64,000 nt of DNA from Sinonovacula constricta. Lineage: Eukaryota > Mollusca > Bivalvia > Cardiida > Solecurtidae. The DNA lies in NCBI GenBank assembly GCA_007844125.1, contig CM017561.1:27170193-27234192 (forward strand), in the 5' to 3' direction. The number at the start of each line of letters is the position of its first letter. The first letter of the stretch is position 1. Under the pieces are notes generated by a model. That model had not been told where the DNA came from. It searched no databases and was given only the letters and a program-made list of their open reading frames with translations. Positions 44,796 to 55,989 of the stretch are shown here, piece after piece. The translations under genes and the position numbers were made by a program.

Positions 44796-45065
44796 ACCGG
44801 CCGCAATAGCTCAGGTGGTAGAGCGTCGGCTTGCGGATCGGGAGGTCGTGGGTTCGAACCCCGGCCGGGTCAAACCAAAGACTTTAAAGTTGGTAGTAGT
44901 GGCTTCCCACCTAACGCTCGGGGCTAAGGGGACAGCATTACGCCTGACTCGTCGGTGTCAGTATAATGGACCGGCCGGGTTCAGTCCCTGGGCACCTCAT
45001 AAGTGCCCCTGTGCTATAATGATAGAAATGTCGCTGCGCAGTATCGGCAGAAATGCCGGCTAATC
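44796..45065 (+). mobile_element. tRNA-derived SINE, family B, copy 4
   Basis: Near-consensus copy: A box 'tagctcaggtggtagagc', B box 'gggttcgaacccc', tail 'taatcccatcccatccc'. Flanked by 'caccctaactg'. The open frame at 44815 is SINE sequence. Confidence 0.94.
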
Positions 45066-45187
45066 CCATCCCATCCCACCCTAACTGAGACTCAAACCTA
45101 TCAGGGAAGGGCTGAGGATTTACATATTATCAACTCTATCTGCTTGGCCATGTATGCACCTGATGCAAGGGTATCATAATTTAATCG

Positions 45188-45506
45188 ACCGGACCTGGTA
45201 GCGCAATCGGTAGAGCATCGGCTCCAGGTACGGGAGGCCCCGGGTTCAATCCCGGGCCACGACATACCAAAGTCGTTAAAAATGGTAGTGGTATAGCTCC
45301 CTTACTAACGCTCAAGCAAATATAAGGGTAGTTCCACGACTGGTTGGCCCGGTGTCAGGATAATGTGACTGGGTGTGGTATCATGCCAGGTGTTCACGGC
45401 ATGCTATACACAGTAAAGGCAGCACTATATCTGCTTCAAGTGGACACCGTCTCCAGATAACTGAAATACTGTTGGTGGGACGATAAACCCAATAAACAAA
45501 CAAAAC
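45188..45506 (+). mobile_element. tRNA-derived SINE, family A, copy 8
   Basis: Full-length near-consensus copy with B box 'gggttcaatcccg' and tail 'aataaacaaacaaaa'. Confidence 0.94.
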
Positions 45507-45727
45507 ATTATATATAAGCAAAGCATTTGGCAGTTTTTGAGAAATATCAGATATTTCTCTGAGGTCTTAAAATTGCTGAGGGGACTTTTTTGATTCATTT
45601 TTTTTTTTTAATTGGAAAAATAATATTTTTTAACAGCCATTTGCGGACTTAAGATAATTGATCATTATTCAGCAACTATCCTAGAATTGCTGCCACACAC
45701 TACAAAATAGTATCATGTTCTGCAATA

Positions 45728-46246
45728 GATAGTTTCCGTGTGATGTCATCGACACTGATAAGACAGTTTAAGGCAGCCATCTTTGTGGGCAGAAGCTAAT
45801 GCAGGCCGAAATCGGGAAAGATGTGCTGTATTAAACTCACCACTTTGTTTTTATTTTTCAGTCTATTTTACTGAATTTAATATCAAATTTAACAGCTTTT
45901 ATATAGTTTTTTCAATATCAAAATTATATTTTGATAGTTTAAAAGGTTAAAGAAATATAACCGAAAATGATACACTGTTCATTTTGTTTTAAGTATGAGC
46001 CAATAGTTTTATTTATTTCTGTGTATTTATTCTGTGTGCATTTATCAATTGTAAAAATATTGTATTCTAAAAATATGAGTTTCAAGAGCTTTCCAATGGT
46101 GTATAGCTTTTAATTTTTGGACCACAAATGAAGAAATAACAAGAAAATAAAATTTAACCTTCTTTACAATTCATATGAAAATCCCTTGAAGTTACCATCA
46201 AAGATGGCTGCCAAGATAAGGGATTTTCACTGACGTGGAAACTATC
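45728..46246 (+). mobile_element. MITE family M1, copy 4
   Basis: The best preserved copy of this family, from 'gatagtttccgtgtgatg' to 'gacgtggaaactatc', 519 bp. Inverted relative to 43478-43989, so the pair forms a potential long inverted repeat. Confidence 0.9.
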
Positions 46247-47513
46247 AATTATCTGTAACAGGGCTGATAAACTGAGGGTACAGATCGCTGTAACATGCCA
46301 AAAATTAGTGACTGAAAGGGACCGGAAATAAACATGTACAGAAAATTGGGATGTTTATTTTTATACTTTGAAGAGATTCAGTGCAAGAAATATGATATCT
46401 TACTTGTTTATCATAGGATAAGGTAATAAAACTTATTTTTAAACTTGACCAATCAGAATGTAAGAATGTGAACTTGGTATATGCTGAAGAATTGTTGTGA
46501 TGGATCCCTGATAAAGATTCTCCTTTAAAGAGGTGGGTGTGAATGCAGACTTAACGCTTGAGCACATAACAGGATCTTGTTTTACAATTAACTTTATATA
46601 AGTATATTTCTATCAAATTCTCTAATTTAGGTATTTATAAGCTACATCTGCTGTCTTCTAAGAGACAGAATACTTAACAACAGACCTTTCTATTGTTGTA
46701 CTATGAAAATGTTTTATAATTGCAGGGCAATGTTGCATTTTGTATGTTCAAATCATTACTGTAATGAAATACGTAGTATTTGAAAGAAGACGTTGTTTTG
46801 TTTTTTTCATAATGTAACTTGATTTAATCATTCCTTGGTCAGGTGCTTCTAAAGTTTTGACAGTCACTACAGAATGCAGGGCCTGTATAAACATGATGCA
46901 CAGAACACAATTTTCCCTCTGTAGGCAAGCTTCTCTATTATAGTATACCTGATACTCTATATTTCATGTTGATGTTTTAAAACCCCTTCTGTTTGGTCAT
47001 CTAGCCCTTAAGTCTTGTTTCAACCTTAACTACACTAGGGGTCACTTAGGACTGGACCCTTAACGCTGGGCGTAAATCGGCATTAAACGGGCATCTGGAA
47101 CTTTCCTGCAGAAATCATTGCTGACATAGGGAAGGGTTCAGTTACTGCTGAAACTGCACCCACAGACAGTTTATATGCTTCCTGCCAAGAGAGAATTAGA
47201 AATCTGGTAATTTTTTTCAGCACTGGTTCTGTTTGGAAAATGGTTCTTAAAGCCCAGGAAGAATAGAGTGTGATATATGGCCAAGCACCTGCCTCATTTA
47301 GATAAAATATTCTATAACTACCTCAAGCAACCCATTTCTATCTTGGTGGTTAATTAGCTAGATTTATATGCCAGATGTTGTGAGATGAAATTCCAATCTA
47401 AATCAGATTTCCAAATTTAACCATGAGCCTGCTTAGTACAATTGACTGAGACTAATAGTGTAGGTCCAGATTAGAAGGTTTTCTCCTCCTTCCATTCTGT
47501 TACATCACATGTC
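46247..47513. other. Intron 11, no clear feature
   Basis: Unique sequence. A GC-richer patch near 47010-47110 has no open frame supported by splice sites. Confidence 0.5.
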
Positions 47514-47838
47514 ACCGGACCTGGTAGCGCAATCGGTAGATCGTCGGCTCCTGGGGTACGGGAGGCCAGGGTTTGATCCCGCGTCACGACATACTAAATT
47601 CGTTAAAAATGGTAGTGGTATAGCTCCCTTGCTAACACTCAAGCAAATATAAGGGTAGTTCCAAGACTGGTTGGCCCTGTGTCAGGATAATGTGACTGGG
47701 TGTGGTATCATGCCAGGTGTTCACGGCATGCTATACACAGTGAAGGCAGCAATATATCTGCTTCAAGTGGACAGCGTCTCCAGATAACTGAAAAACTGTT
47801 GGTGGGATGAAAACCCAAAAAAACAAAATAAAACAAAC
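47514..47838 (+). mobile_element. tRNA-derived SINE, family A, copy 9
   Basis: Full length with scattered mutations, including a changed A box ('ggtagatcg') and B box ('ggtttgatccc'). Flank 'acatca.atgt' repeated imperfectly. Confidence 0.9.
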
Positions 47839-48249
47839 ATCAAATGTCTTGTCACTTTGGGATAACATGAGATAGCATAAGTTGGCTGGTTCATGTATAA
47901 CCATCCAAATGGCTATTGGCCACTATTAAAATAAGCTCTACTGCCATGCACATTTGCAATATCCCTAGTGGGACATGCAAGCTACAACATTCCACTCCAA
48001 AGGCAACTCCTCCTCAATTCAATACTTTTGATTCTTTGTATCATTTTACATCTGAAATAGACACCTCAGGTGCACCATGATTGTGGCCTGCCAGGTTTTC
48101 TTATGCCAATCAAGTGGTTATTGTCTCACTCTTGGTACCAAGCTTTAATTAAAATGATATCTTAACTGTAGCACATAATTAGTTTGAGAATTTAATTAAG
48201 TTTTAAACCTGTTTATTTATCGTTGATTGGGAAACAAGTTCTGTCAACT

Positions 48250-48432
48250 TATATCAATTCCTCTCGACTAACCACTTCCTGGGTAGAACCAGTACTCAGG
48301 TACTTAGTACCTGCAGTAATGTGCAATAAATAGTCTTGCTCAAGGATTAACATCACATTGTAAGTTTCGGGGGTTCAAACCCAGGACCCTGCGATCAGGA
48401 GTCCAACTTAACCACCAGACCACAGATGTCCA
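48250..48432 (-). repeat. tRNA-derived repeat, antisense
   Basis: The minus strand reads 'tggtctggtggttaagttgg' (A box), then 'gggtttgaacccccg' (B box), with a non-tRNA body to the left. Probably a different SINE family from A, B and C. Confidence 0.55.
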
Positions 48433-48551
48433 CAAAAAATTTAATTAAGATTTGAATATGCATCTATTTACAAGAGAATAATTGAAAACAGTGGTTAAAG
48501 TCAATTATCTTGTAAAAGTTTATTTTCATAAATTGAGAATATAAAGTGCTA

Positions 48552-48785
48552 TGGGGGCCGAGCGGTTAGAGTTGCTGACTTAAAACTCCTCAGCCCTTCA
48601 CCGCATGGGTTCAAGTCCCGGTTGGGGCGAGAACTTCCATGTGGGGACGTTTCCAGCTAACCTTTGGTGCACTGGTGGTTCTACCCAGACAGAAGTCTGG
48701 GGTTTTTCCTCCACCAATAATTAGCTGGACGTTGCCAATATGACCATAATTGTGTCGGTGCCATGTAACAAAACAAAACAAAACA
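48552..48785 (+). mobile_element. tRNA-derived SINE, family C, copy 2
   Basis: Head 'gggggccgagcggttagagt', B box 'gggttcaagtccc', body 'gagaacttccatgtgggga', tail AAACAAAAC. Flanked by 'aaagtgctat' and 'aaagtgttat'. Confidence 0.87.
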
Positions 48786-48990
48786 AATGAAAAGTGTTAT
48801 AGTACAGACTTCCAAGCATGGAGAGTTGTGAGTTACACTCCTGGAACTGCATAATTTAACTGTTAGTCTGTTTAGCAAGAATTGATCATGTTTTTTATAA
48901 ACAGTGTTGATCCAGGGCAGTGGGCTCATTCTGCTCTTTGATCAGGATCTGCTCTGGTTTCTCTAGAAATACGCCTTTGCATATGGATGT

Positions 48991-49274
48991 TTGTTTGTTT
49001 ATTGTTTATTGGGTTTATCGTCCCGCCAACAGTATTTCAGTTATCTGGAGATGGTGTCCACTTGAAGCAGATATAGTGCTGCCCTTCACTGTGTATAGCA
49101 TGCCGTGAATACCTGGCATGATACCACACCCAGTCACATTATCCTGACACCGGGCCAACCAGTCGTGGAACTACCCTTATATTTGCTTGAGCGTTAGCAA
49201 GGGAGCTATACCACTACCATTTTTAACGACTTTGGTATGTCACGGCCCGGGATCGAACCCAGGGCCTCCTGTAC
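48991..49274 (-). mobile_element. 5'-truncated family A SINE (inverted), copy 10
   Basis: The reverse copy lacks the A-box head: it ends at 'ggcctcctgtac'. It is flanked by the perfect direct repeat 'gcatatggatgtt'. With 43040-43098 it documents 5' truncation at insertion. Confidence 0.93.
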
Positions 49275-51669
49275 GCATATGGATGTTAGCAAATAACTAA
49301 CACTTTGTATTGATTATAAATAAATGTAGCCTGCTACAGGCTTAGGGTTAGTTTTGTCTCTGGACGTTGAATCACCAGACTCGCAGGCACTGCACATTAT
49401 TAGGAACTAACTGTAATGCTAGCACGTAACGCAATTGTGTTCTGCAAGGTGTGTTTTAGACTGTATTACAACACCTCAGATGAAGAATAATTTGTGGACT
49501 GTTGGCAGTTACAATGAAATTTTGCTGATGGCTCTGTTTTATTAGTTCCCTCTGTATTAGTTCCCTGAAACATTGAATTATTCAAACCTAAAGATAAAAT
49601 CACAAGAACCCTTCTATAAATGCAGCCTTGACTTCTGCAAGTGTTTAATTAAGTCATAATTGGATTGAGTCTGTTGTTAATCATCAAATCCAATTCATCA
49701 ATCAGACTGTTTAAATGTTTGCTGACTTGTAATTGCACCGGTGATTAAGTTTCACACCTCTATTTTCAAAATATATTATCAATAGCATGTTGTCACAGAG
49801 GAGTCCAGAAATTGAGAGACCCTCGAGCTATCCCAGGAATTGTCAGTGGTTTTACATGTATAGACATTTTTTCCATTCTTCCTGCACCAACAATTGGCAG
49901 ATGCCCAAATCTGTTGAGTTTAGAGAAAATCAAATGAAAAAGCCCTACTAATCGGCAATAATGTTTCATATACAGATAATTACATTAATTGGAAGCCATT
50001 TATTAAAAATAAAATTACTTTTATGCATGTGTTTCTTTTTAATTGAGATTGAAATGTAAGGGTCAGCATTTTTGGTCTTGGAAATGTTGCATAACCCATC
50101 ACTGGCCATGAATATTTAAAACCAATCTCAAGTCTGTGAGTTCTCAGGTATTTTAATCAGTTCCAGACTAAATTGAGTTGGAGTAAATCATGGCGAACAA
50201 TTTACTGGGGAAACCACGGCAACCAGTGGGAGATGTAAACAGCTGTCTGATTGGCTGGAAGTGGAACTGTGGGGATAGGGTGGGAAGGCATATGGTTCAT
50301 GAGAAGATTTCCAGGGATTTTGTAGATGCACATCAAACAGTTTTTTCCAGCTTTGTTCCTGGTCTGGGATTTTGAATGAGTGAAATAATTCTCAAAAACT
50401 GGATTAAAAATTTGTGTTATTACAATTTTAGCAATTTGGAGTGCAGTTTTTATGTCAGTTTTTGGATTAATTCATCCTTCATTGTGAAACAAATTTTTTA
50501 AAAAATTGTGAGAGCTATAGAATTGAAATACATGTAAATAAACTAATTCACGAAAGTTTATTGCAAGCATTACTATCTTTATTTTATATATAATTATAAA
50601 TTTCTTGATTGGATTTTTTAAACCATATATCATAAACACTTTAAAAAGAATTTATTTTTGGCACTTGTTGGTTGAGAAATGTATAACTTGCATCATAATG
50701 GTTCCTTTACTCTTCTTTGACTAACGAACCCCAAGTCAGAAATGTATGTAAGAAAAAATAATTTACCTTTTTTTTGTGTCATATTAAAACACTTAATTGA
50801 TGCTTATATTTTATTATTTAACTGATCATTTCTTTCATCAGCTATTGTACATTTCAGTTAATTTCAAGTGAGTAAGACATATAATGCACTGTCTTACCTG
50901 ATATAGTAATTTTACCTTAAACATTGTTTAATTAAAAAACAATTTTAAGAGGTATACTGATATTAAAATTAATTGGAATATTAAATAAATGTTTAACTTT
51001 AAATAAATATGTACCAAAAAGTAGTTTTTTTTACTGCAAACCACTGTCTACCTAGTAATAGGTGCTGTATATGATAAAAAGAGGATAGCACAGAAAAAAA
51101 AGAATATAATTAAATACAGAATACTATGTACAAAGGGAGTTATATGTTGTGTGCATTAGGAGGCTGAAAAAAATGAAGAGATGCAAAGAATATAATTATA
51201 GAATATAGATGAGATAGATAAAAAAGATAATAAAGAAAAGATAATATAGAACGGGTCTCATAAAGATATTATAAAGACAGACAAAGGATCTACATAGAAT
51301 GGGAAATAGTGGATAGAGAGAAAGTAAGGGAAGTAAGGAAAAGGGTTTAAAGTATGAAATGCAAATAAAGATGGGAGGAAAGAGAAAAAAGGTGACAGAC
51401 AGAAAGATGAAGGAAGAAACAGGGGCTGTTGTTAAAGTTTTTCCAGATTGCAAGGAGCCGTCTGGTTTCTTAGGATCAACCTCCTTTGTTATAGAATGGT
51501 TATGGAACATCCCTTCGTTGTTACACCTGCCAGCTGGCTCTATTCCTTTGTATAAGAGAATCACTGAGATATCTGTTTATTGTCATATACAGTCCTTTAT
51601 TTGAACCGTAATAATAATCAGCTTAACTCTCAAACTGCCAAACCTAATATAATCAGACTAAGGCAGATA
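49275..51669. other. Intron 11, mostly no feature; weak ORF at 50190
   Basis: 2.4 kb of AT-rich sequence. A 61-codon open frame at 50190-50375 has a good ATG context ('atcatgg') and higher GC, but no convincing donor and no recognised family. A purine-rich tract lies at 51060-51430. Confidence 0.4.
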
Positions 51670-52296
51670 CATACGAATGAACTCTCCCACTTTTAGAGGG
51701 AGACTCCCACTTTTGAGGTTCAAAATTATTTGAAAGTGAGGGTTGTTTTGCACATTTTCAGAAATCTCCCACTTTTAGAGGGAGAAGTCCCACTTTTGAG
51801 GTTCAAAATTATTTGAAAGTGAGAGGTGGTTTGCACATTTTCAAAAATCTCCCACTTTTAGAGGGAGACTCCCACTTTTGAGGTTCAAAGTTATTTGAAA
51901 AGTGAGGGTTGTTTTGCACATTTTCAGAAATCTCCCACTTTTAGAGGGAGACTCCCACTTTTGAGGTTCAAAGTTATTTGAAAAGTGAGGGTTGTTTTGC
52001 ACATTTTCAGAAATCTCCCACTTTTAGAGGGAGACTCCCACTTTTGAGGTTCAAAATTATTTGAAAGTGAGGGTTGTTTTGCACATTTTCAGAAATCTCC
52101 CACTTTTAGAGGGAGACTCCCACTTTTGAGGTTCAAAATTATTTGAAAGTGAGGGTTGTTTTGTACATTTTCAGAATTCTCCCACTTTTAGAGGAAGACT
52201 CCCACTTTTGAGGTTCAAAATTATTTGAAAGTGAGGGTTGTTTTGCACATTTTCAGAAATCTCCCACTCTGACTTCAGATAAGGTTCACAGGTATG
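51670..52296 (+). mobile_element. MITE family M3, copy 3, with an expanded core
   Basis: From 'catacgaatgaact' to 'ggttcacaggtatg' with a perfect 6-bp flank CAGATA. The core has about seven 81-84 bp units ('cccacttttagagggagact', 'tttgaggttcaaaattattt'). The right single-copy part is shortened compared with 44319-44525. Confidence 0.88.
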
Positions 52297-52700
52297 CAGA
52301 TAGTGTAAATCTAGATCAGACATTGCAAACTAGGGAGGGGGGTGGGGGCTGTCTCATCTAGATCTGCAAAATTTTTGTTGAGTCTCTAGTAATAGGACTT
52401 GCTTTGTTTTCATGTAGTTATACATCAATAGTAACAACTTTTAAGAATTTTAAGTTATTGTCATTTACAGGGTGTAGCATTTACAGGGTAAATGATGCTC
52501 TACTACTAGCAGACCATCTTATGACCATACCGCCTCAATATGGTCACAGTTTGATTATATATCTGTACAATTCTGGAGAAAGAAGTTATTAAATGGCATT
52601 TGCAGACAGACTTCTGTCTTATTACACACATTATTTGCATTTAATTTGCAGCAGGAAACTCTCTATAATGTAGCAATTTCACTAAAAGTTCATTTATAGA

Positions 52701-52773
52701 GCCTGTATAGCTCAGTTGGTAGAGCTACACGCTAATATTGGGAAGGTCTGTGATTCAAATCCTGTTAAAGGCT
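52701..52773 (+). pseudogene. tRNA-like sequence, probably decayed tRNA-Ile(AAU) or SINE head
   Basis: 73 bases with acceptor ends 'gcctgta' and 'taaaggc' (six of seven pairs), D-arm 'tagctcagttggtagagc' and T-arm 'tgtgattcaaatcctg'. 'gctaatat' in the anticodon loop is similar to eukaryotic tRNA-Ile. The anticodon stem does not pair, so a functional tRNA is unlikely. No SINE body follows. Confidence 0.6.
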
Positions 52774-53096
52774 TACTTTTTCCGCTCCCGTTCAAAAAAA
52801 AAATGGGTTTTGGTGTTTTTTGCTTTTGTATGTGTGTTGTTTTTTCTTGTTGTTTTCATAAAGCTCTCTGATTCTGTTTGGAAATTTATTTGATCATTGA
52901 AAACTCTTTTGTGGCATACTAGAAGTTAATTAGCACACTTGGTCTAACAAGGAAGCTAGCTATATATAAAGCTTTATAATAACATGGACAGCTGTGTGGT
53001 TTATGACCACTTCAACCTCAGATCATACTGCTTCATTTGTTACTTACAAATAATGAATTCTTAGTGATCTTTCATTTATAGGTAACAAGAAATGTC
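52774..53096. other. Intron 11, no feature
   Basis: T-rich unique sequence. Confidence 0.5.
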
Positions 53097-55398
53097 TGTA
53101 GTCAGCATATAGCGTAGATCCTAAATAGACAGCTCCTAGAAAATAGTATAGACCCTGATCAGACAGCTACCTGCAGATAGTGTAGATCCTGATCAGACAG
53201 CTCCAAGCAGAAAGTGTAGATCCTAATCAGACAGCTCCTAGCAGATAGTGTAGATCCTGATCAGACAGCTACCAGCAGATAGTATAGATTCTGATCAGAC
53301 AGCTACCTGCAGATAGTGTAGATCCTGATCAAACAGCTACCTGCAAATAGTGTAGTTCTTGATCAGACAGCTACCAGCAGATAGTGTAGATCCTGATCGG
53401 ACAGCTCCCAGCAGATAGTGTAGATCCTGGTCAGACAGCTCCCAGCAGATAGTGTAGATCCTGATCAGACAGCTACCTGCAGATAGTGTAGATCCTGATC
53501 AAACAGCTACCAACAGATAGTGTAGAGCCTGATCAGACAGCTACCAGCAGATAGTGTAGATCCTGATCAGACAGCTACCAGCAGATAGTGTAGATCCTGA
53601 TCAGACAGCTACCAGCAGATAGTGTAGATCCTGGTCAGACAGCTACCAGCAGATAGTGTAGATCCTGATCAGACAGCTACCAGCAGATAGTGTAGATCCT
53701 GGTCAGACAGCTACCAGCAGATAGTGTAGATCCTGATCAGACAGCTACCAGCAGATAGTGTAGATCCTGATCAGACAGCTACCAGCAGATAGTGTAGATC
53801 CTGATCAAACAGCTACCTGCAAATAGTGTAGTTCTTGATCAGACAGCTACCAGCAGATAGTGTAGTTCCTGATCAGACAGCTACCAGCAGATAGTGTAGA
53901 TCCTGATCAGACAGCTACCTGCAGATAGTGTAGATCCTGATCAGACAGCTACCAGCAGATAGTGTAGATCCTGATCAGACAGATACCTGCAGATAGTGTA
54001 GATCCTGATCAAACAGCTACCTGCAAATAGTGTAGTTCTTGATCAGACAGCTACCAGCAGATAGTGTAGATCCTGATCAGACAGCTACCAGCAGATAGTG
54101 TAGATCCTGATCAGACAGCTACCAGCAGATAGTGTAGATCCTGATCAGACAGCTACCAGCAGATAGTGTAGATCCTGATCAGACAGATACCTGCAGATAG
54201 TGTAGATCCTGATCAAACAGCTACCTGCAAATAGTGTAGTTCTTGATCAGACAGCTACCAGCAGATAGTGTAGATCCTGATCAGACAGCTACCAGCAGAT
54301 AGTGTAGATCCTGATCAGACAACTACCTGCAGATAGTGTAGATCCTGATCAGACAGCTACCAGCAGATAGTGTAGATCCTGATCAGACAGCTACCAGCAG
54401 ATAGTGTAGATCCTGATCAGACAGCTATTAGCAGATAGTGTAGATCCTGATCGGACAGCTCCCAGCAGATAGTGTAGATCCTGATCAGACAGCTACCAGC
54501 AGATAGTGTAGATCCTGATCAGACAGCTACCAGCAGATAGTGTAGATCCTGGTCAGACAGCTACCAGCAGATAGTTTTGATCCTGATCAGACAGCTCCCA
54601 GCAGATAGTGTAGATCCTGATAAGACAGCTACCTGCAGATAGTGTAGATCCTGGTCAGACAGCTACCAGCAGATAGTGTAGATCCTGATCAGACGGCTAC
54701 CAGCAGATAGTGTAGATCCTGGTCAGACAGCTACCAGCAGATAGTGAAGATCCTGAACAGACTACCAACAGGTAGTGTAGATCCTGATCAGACAGCTACT
54801 AGCAGATAGTGAAGATCCTGAACAGACTACCAACAGATAGTGTAGATCCTGTTTAGACAGCTACCAGCAGATAGTGAAGATCCTGAACAGACTACCAACA
54901 GATAGTGTAGATCCTGTTTAGACAGCTCCCAGCAGATAGTGTAGATCCTGGTCAGACAGCTACCAGCAGATAGTGTAGATCCTGATCAGACAGCTACCAG
55001 CAGATAGTGTAGATCCTGATCAGACAGCTACCAGCAGATAGTGAAGATCCTGATCAGACAGCTACCTGCAGATAGTGTAGATCCTGATCAGACAGCTACC
55101 AGCAGATAGTGTAGATCCTGATCAGACAGCTCTTAGCAGATAGTGTAGATCCTGGTCAGACAGCTACCAGCAGATAGTGTAGATCCTGAACAGACTACCA
55201 ACAGGTAGTGTAGATCCTGATCAGACAGCTACCAACAGATAGTGTAGATCCTGGTCAGACAGCTACCAGCAGATAGTGTAGATCCTGATCAGACAGCTAC
55301 CAACAGATAATGTAGATCCTGATCAGACAGCTACCAGCAGATAATGTAGATCCTGATCAGACAGCTACCAGCAGATAGTGTAGATCCTGATCAGACAG
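53097..55398. repeat. 34-bp satellite-like array, about 68 copies
   Basis: Tandem copies of 'gatcctgatcagacagctac' plus 'cagcagatagtgta'. Variants (CCTGCAAA, TTCTTGATC, CCAACAG with a 4-bp shorter unit, CTCCCAG) recur in blocks, showing higher-order amplification (for example 53280-53360, 53790-53870, 53980-54060, 54180-54260). Isolated related words occur at 52296-52320, 55990-56010 and 60330-60355. Confidence 0.96.
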
Positions 55399-55782
55399 CC
55401 ATCAGAAACTGGCTTTATTTTTTGTTTTTGCCTGATCAGATTCATTTTTTACTTGAAAGGTGATACATAAATCTTAGGTCAAGAAAATACAGGGTATATT
55501 TAAGGTATCAAAGAGTTTGTAAAGGAAATGTACCTAGATGTTGATAACAGCTGGCTTTTTAATTCTGTCATGGAACTTTAACTGTTGACTGGTAGTTTAT
55601 GGTTTTAATGGCAGTTTGAGTTTGGTCTTGGATGTTTCTTTGTGACTCTTACCCTGATTTATTTGTTAATATTAGTTATTAGGCCCTTCTTTATTTATCT
55701 ATAATTTGGTAACTTTTTTTTTTCAAAACACGTAATGTATAATTACAAAATGTATTTATATAATCTTAGTTACACACAGTAT
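55399..55782. other. Intron 11, no feature
   Basis: Unique T-rich sequence. Confidence 0.5.
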
Positions 55783-55989
55783 CATACATGTGAACTTTTT
55801 CTGAGGCCAAAGTGGGAGATTTTTACTTGCAAAGTGGGAGATTTGTTATTTTCATTGAACAAAGAAGGAAGTTATCTGTTTCCAAGATGGGAAATTTCTG
55901 AAAATGTGTATAACACTCCTTATTTTCAAATAATTTTGAACTTTAAAAGAGGTAGCCTCCCTCCAAAAGTTGGAGAGTTCACATGTATG
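55783..55989 (-). mobile_element. MITE family M3, copy 4 (inverted, single-unit core)
   Basis: From 'catacatgtgaact' to 'gagttcacatgtatg' with a perfect 6-bp flank CAGTAT. Reverse orientation relative to the other three; one core unit only. Confidence 0.9.

Noticed and set aside
50190..50375. 61-codon open frame with good ATG context as another alternative first exon
   Set aside because: No convincing donor in frame and no cysteine or domain pattern; kept only as a note in the intron entry.
51196..51604. Opposing open frames of 122 and 81 codons
   Set aside because: Arise from a purine-rich/pyrimidine-rich tract; no recognised family, no splice sites with matching phase.
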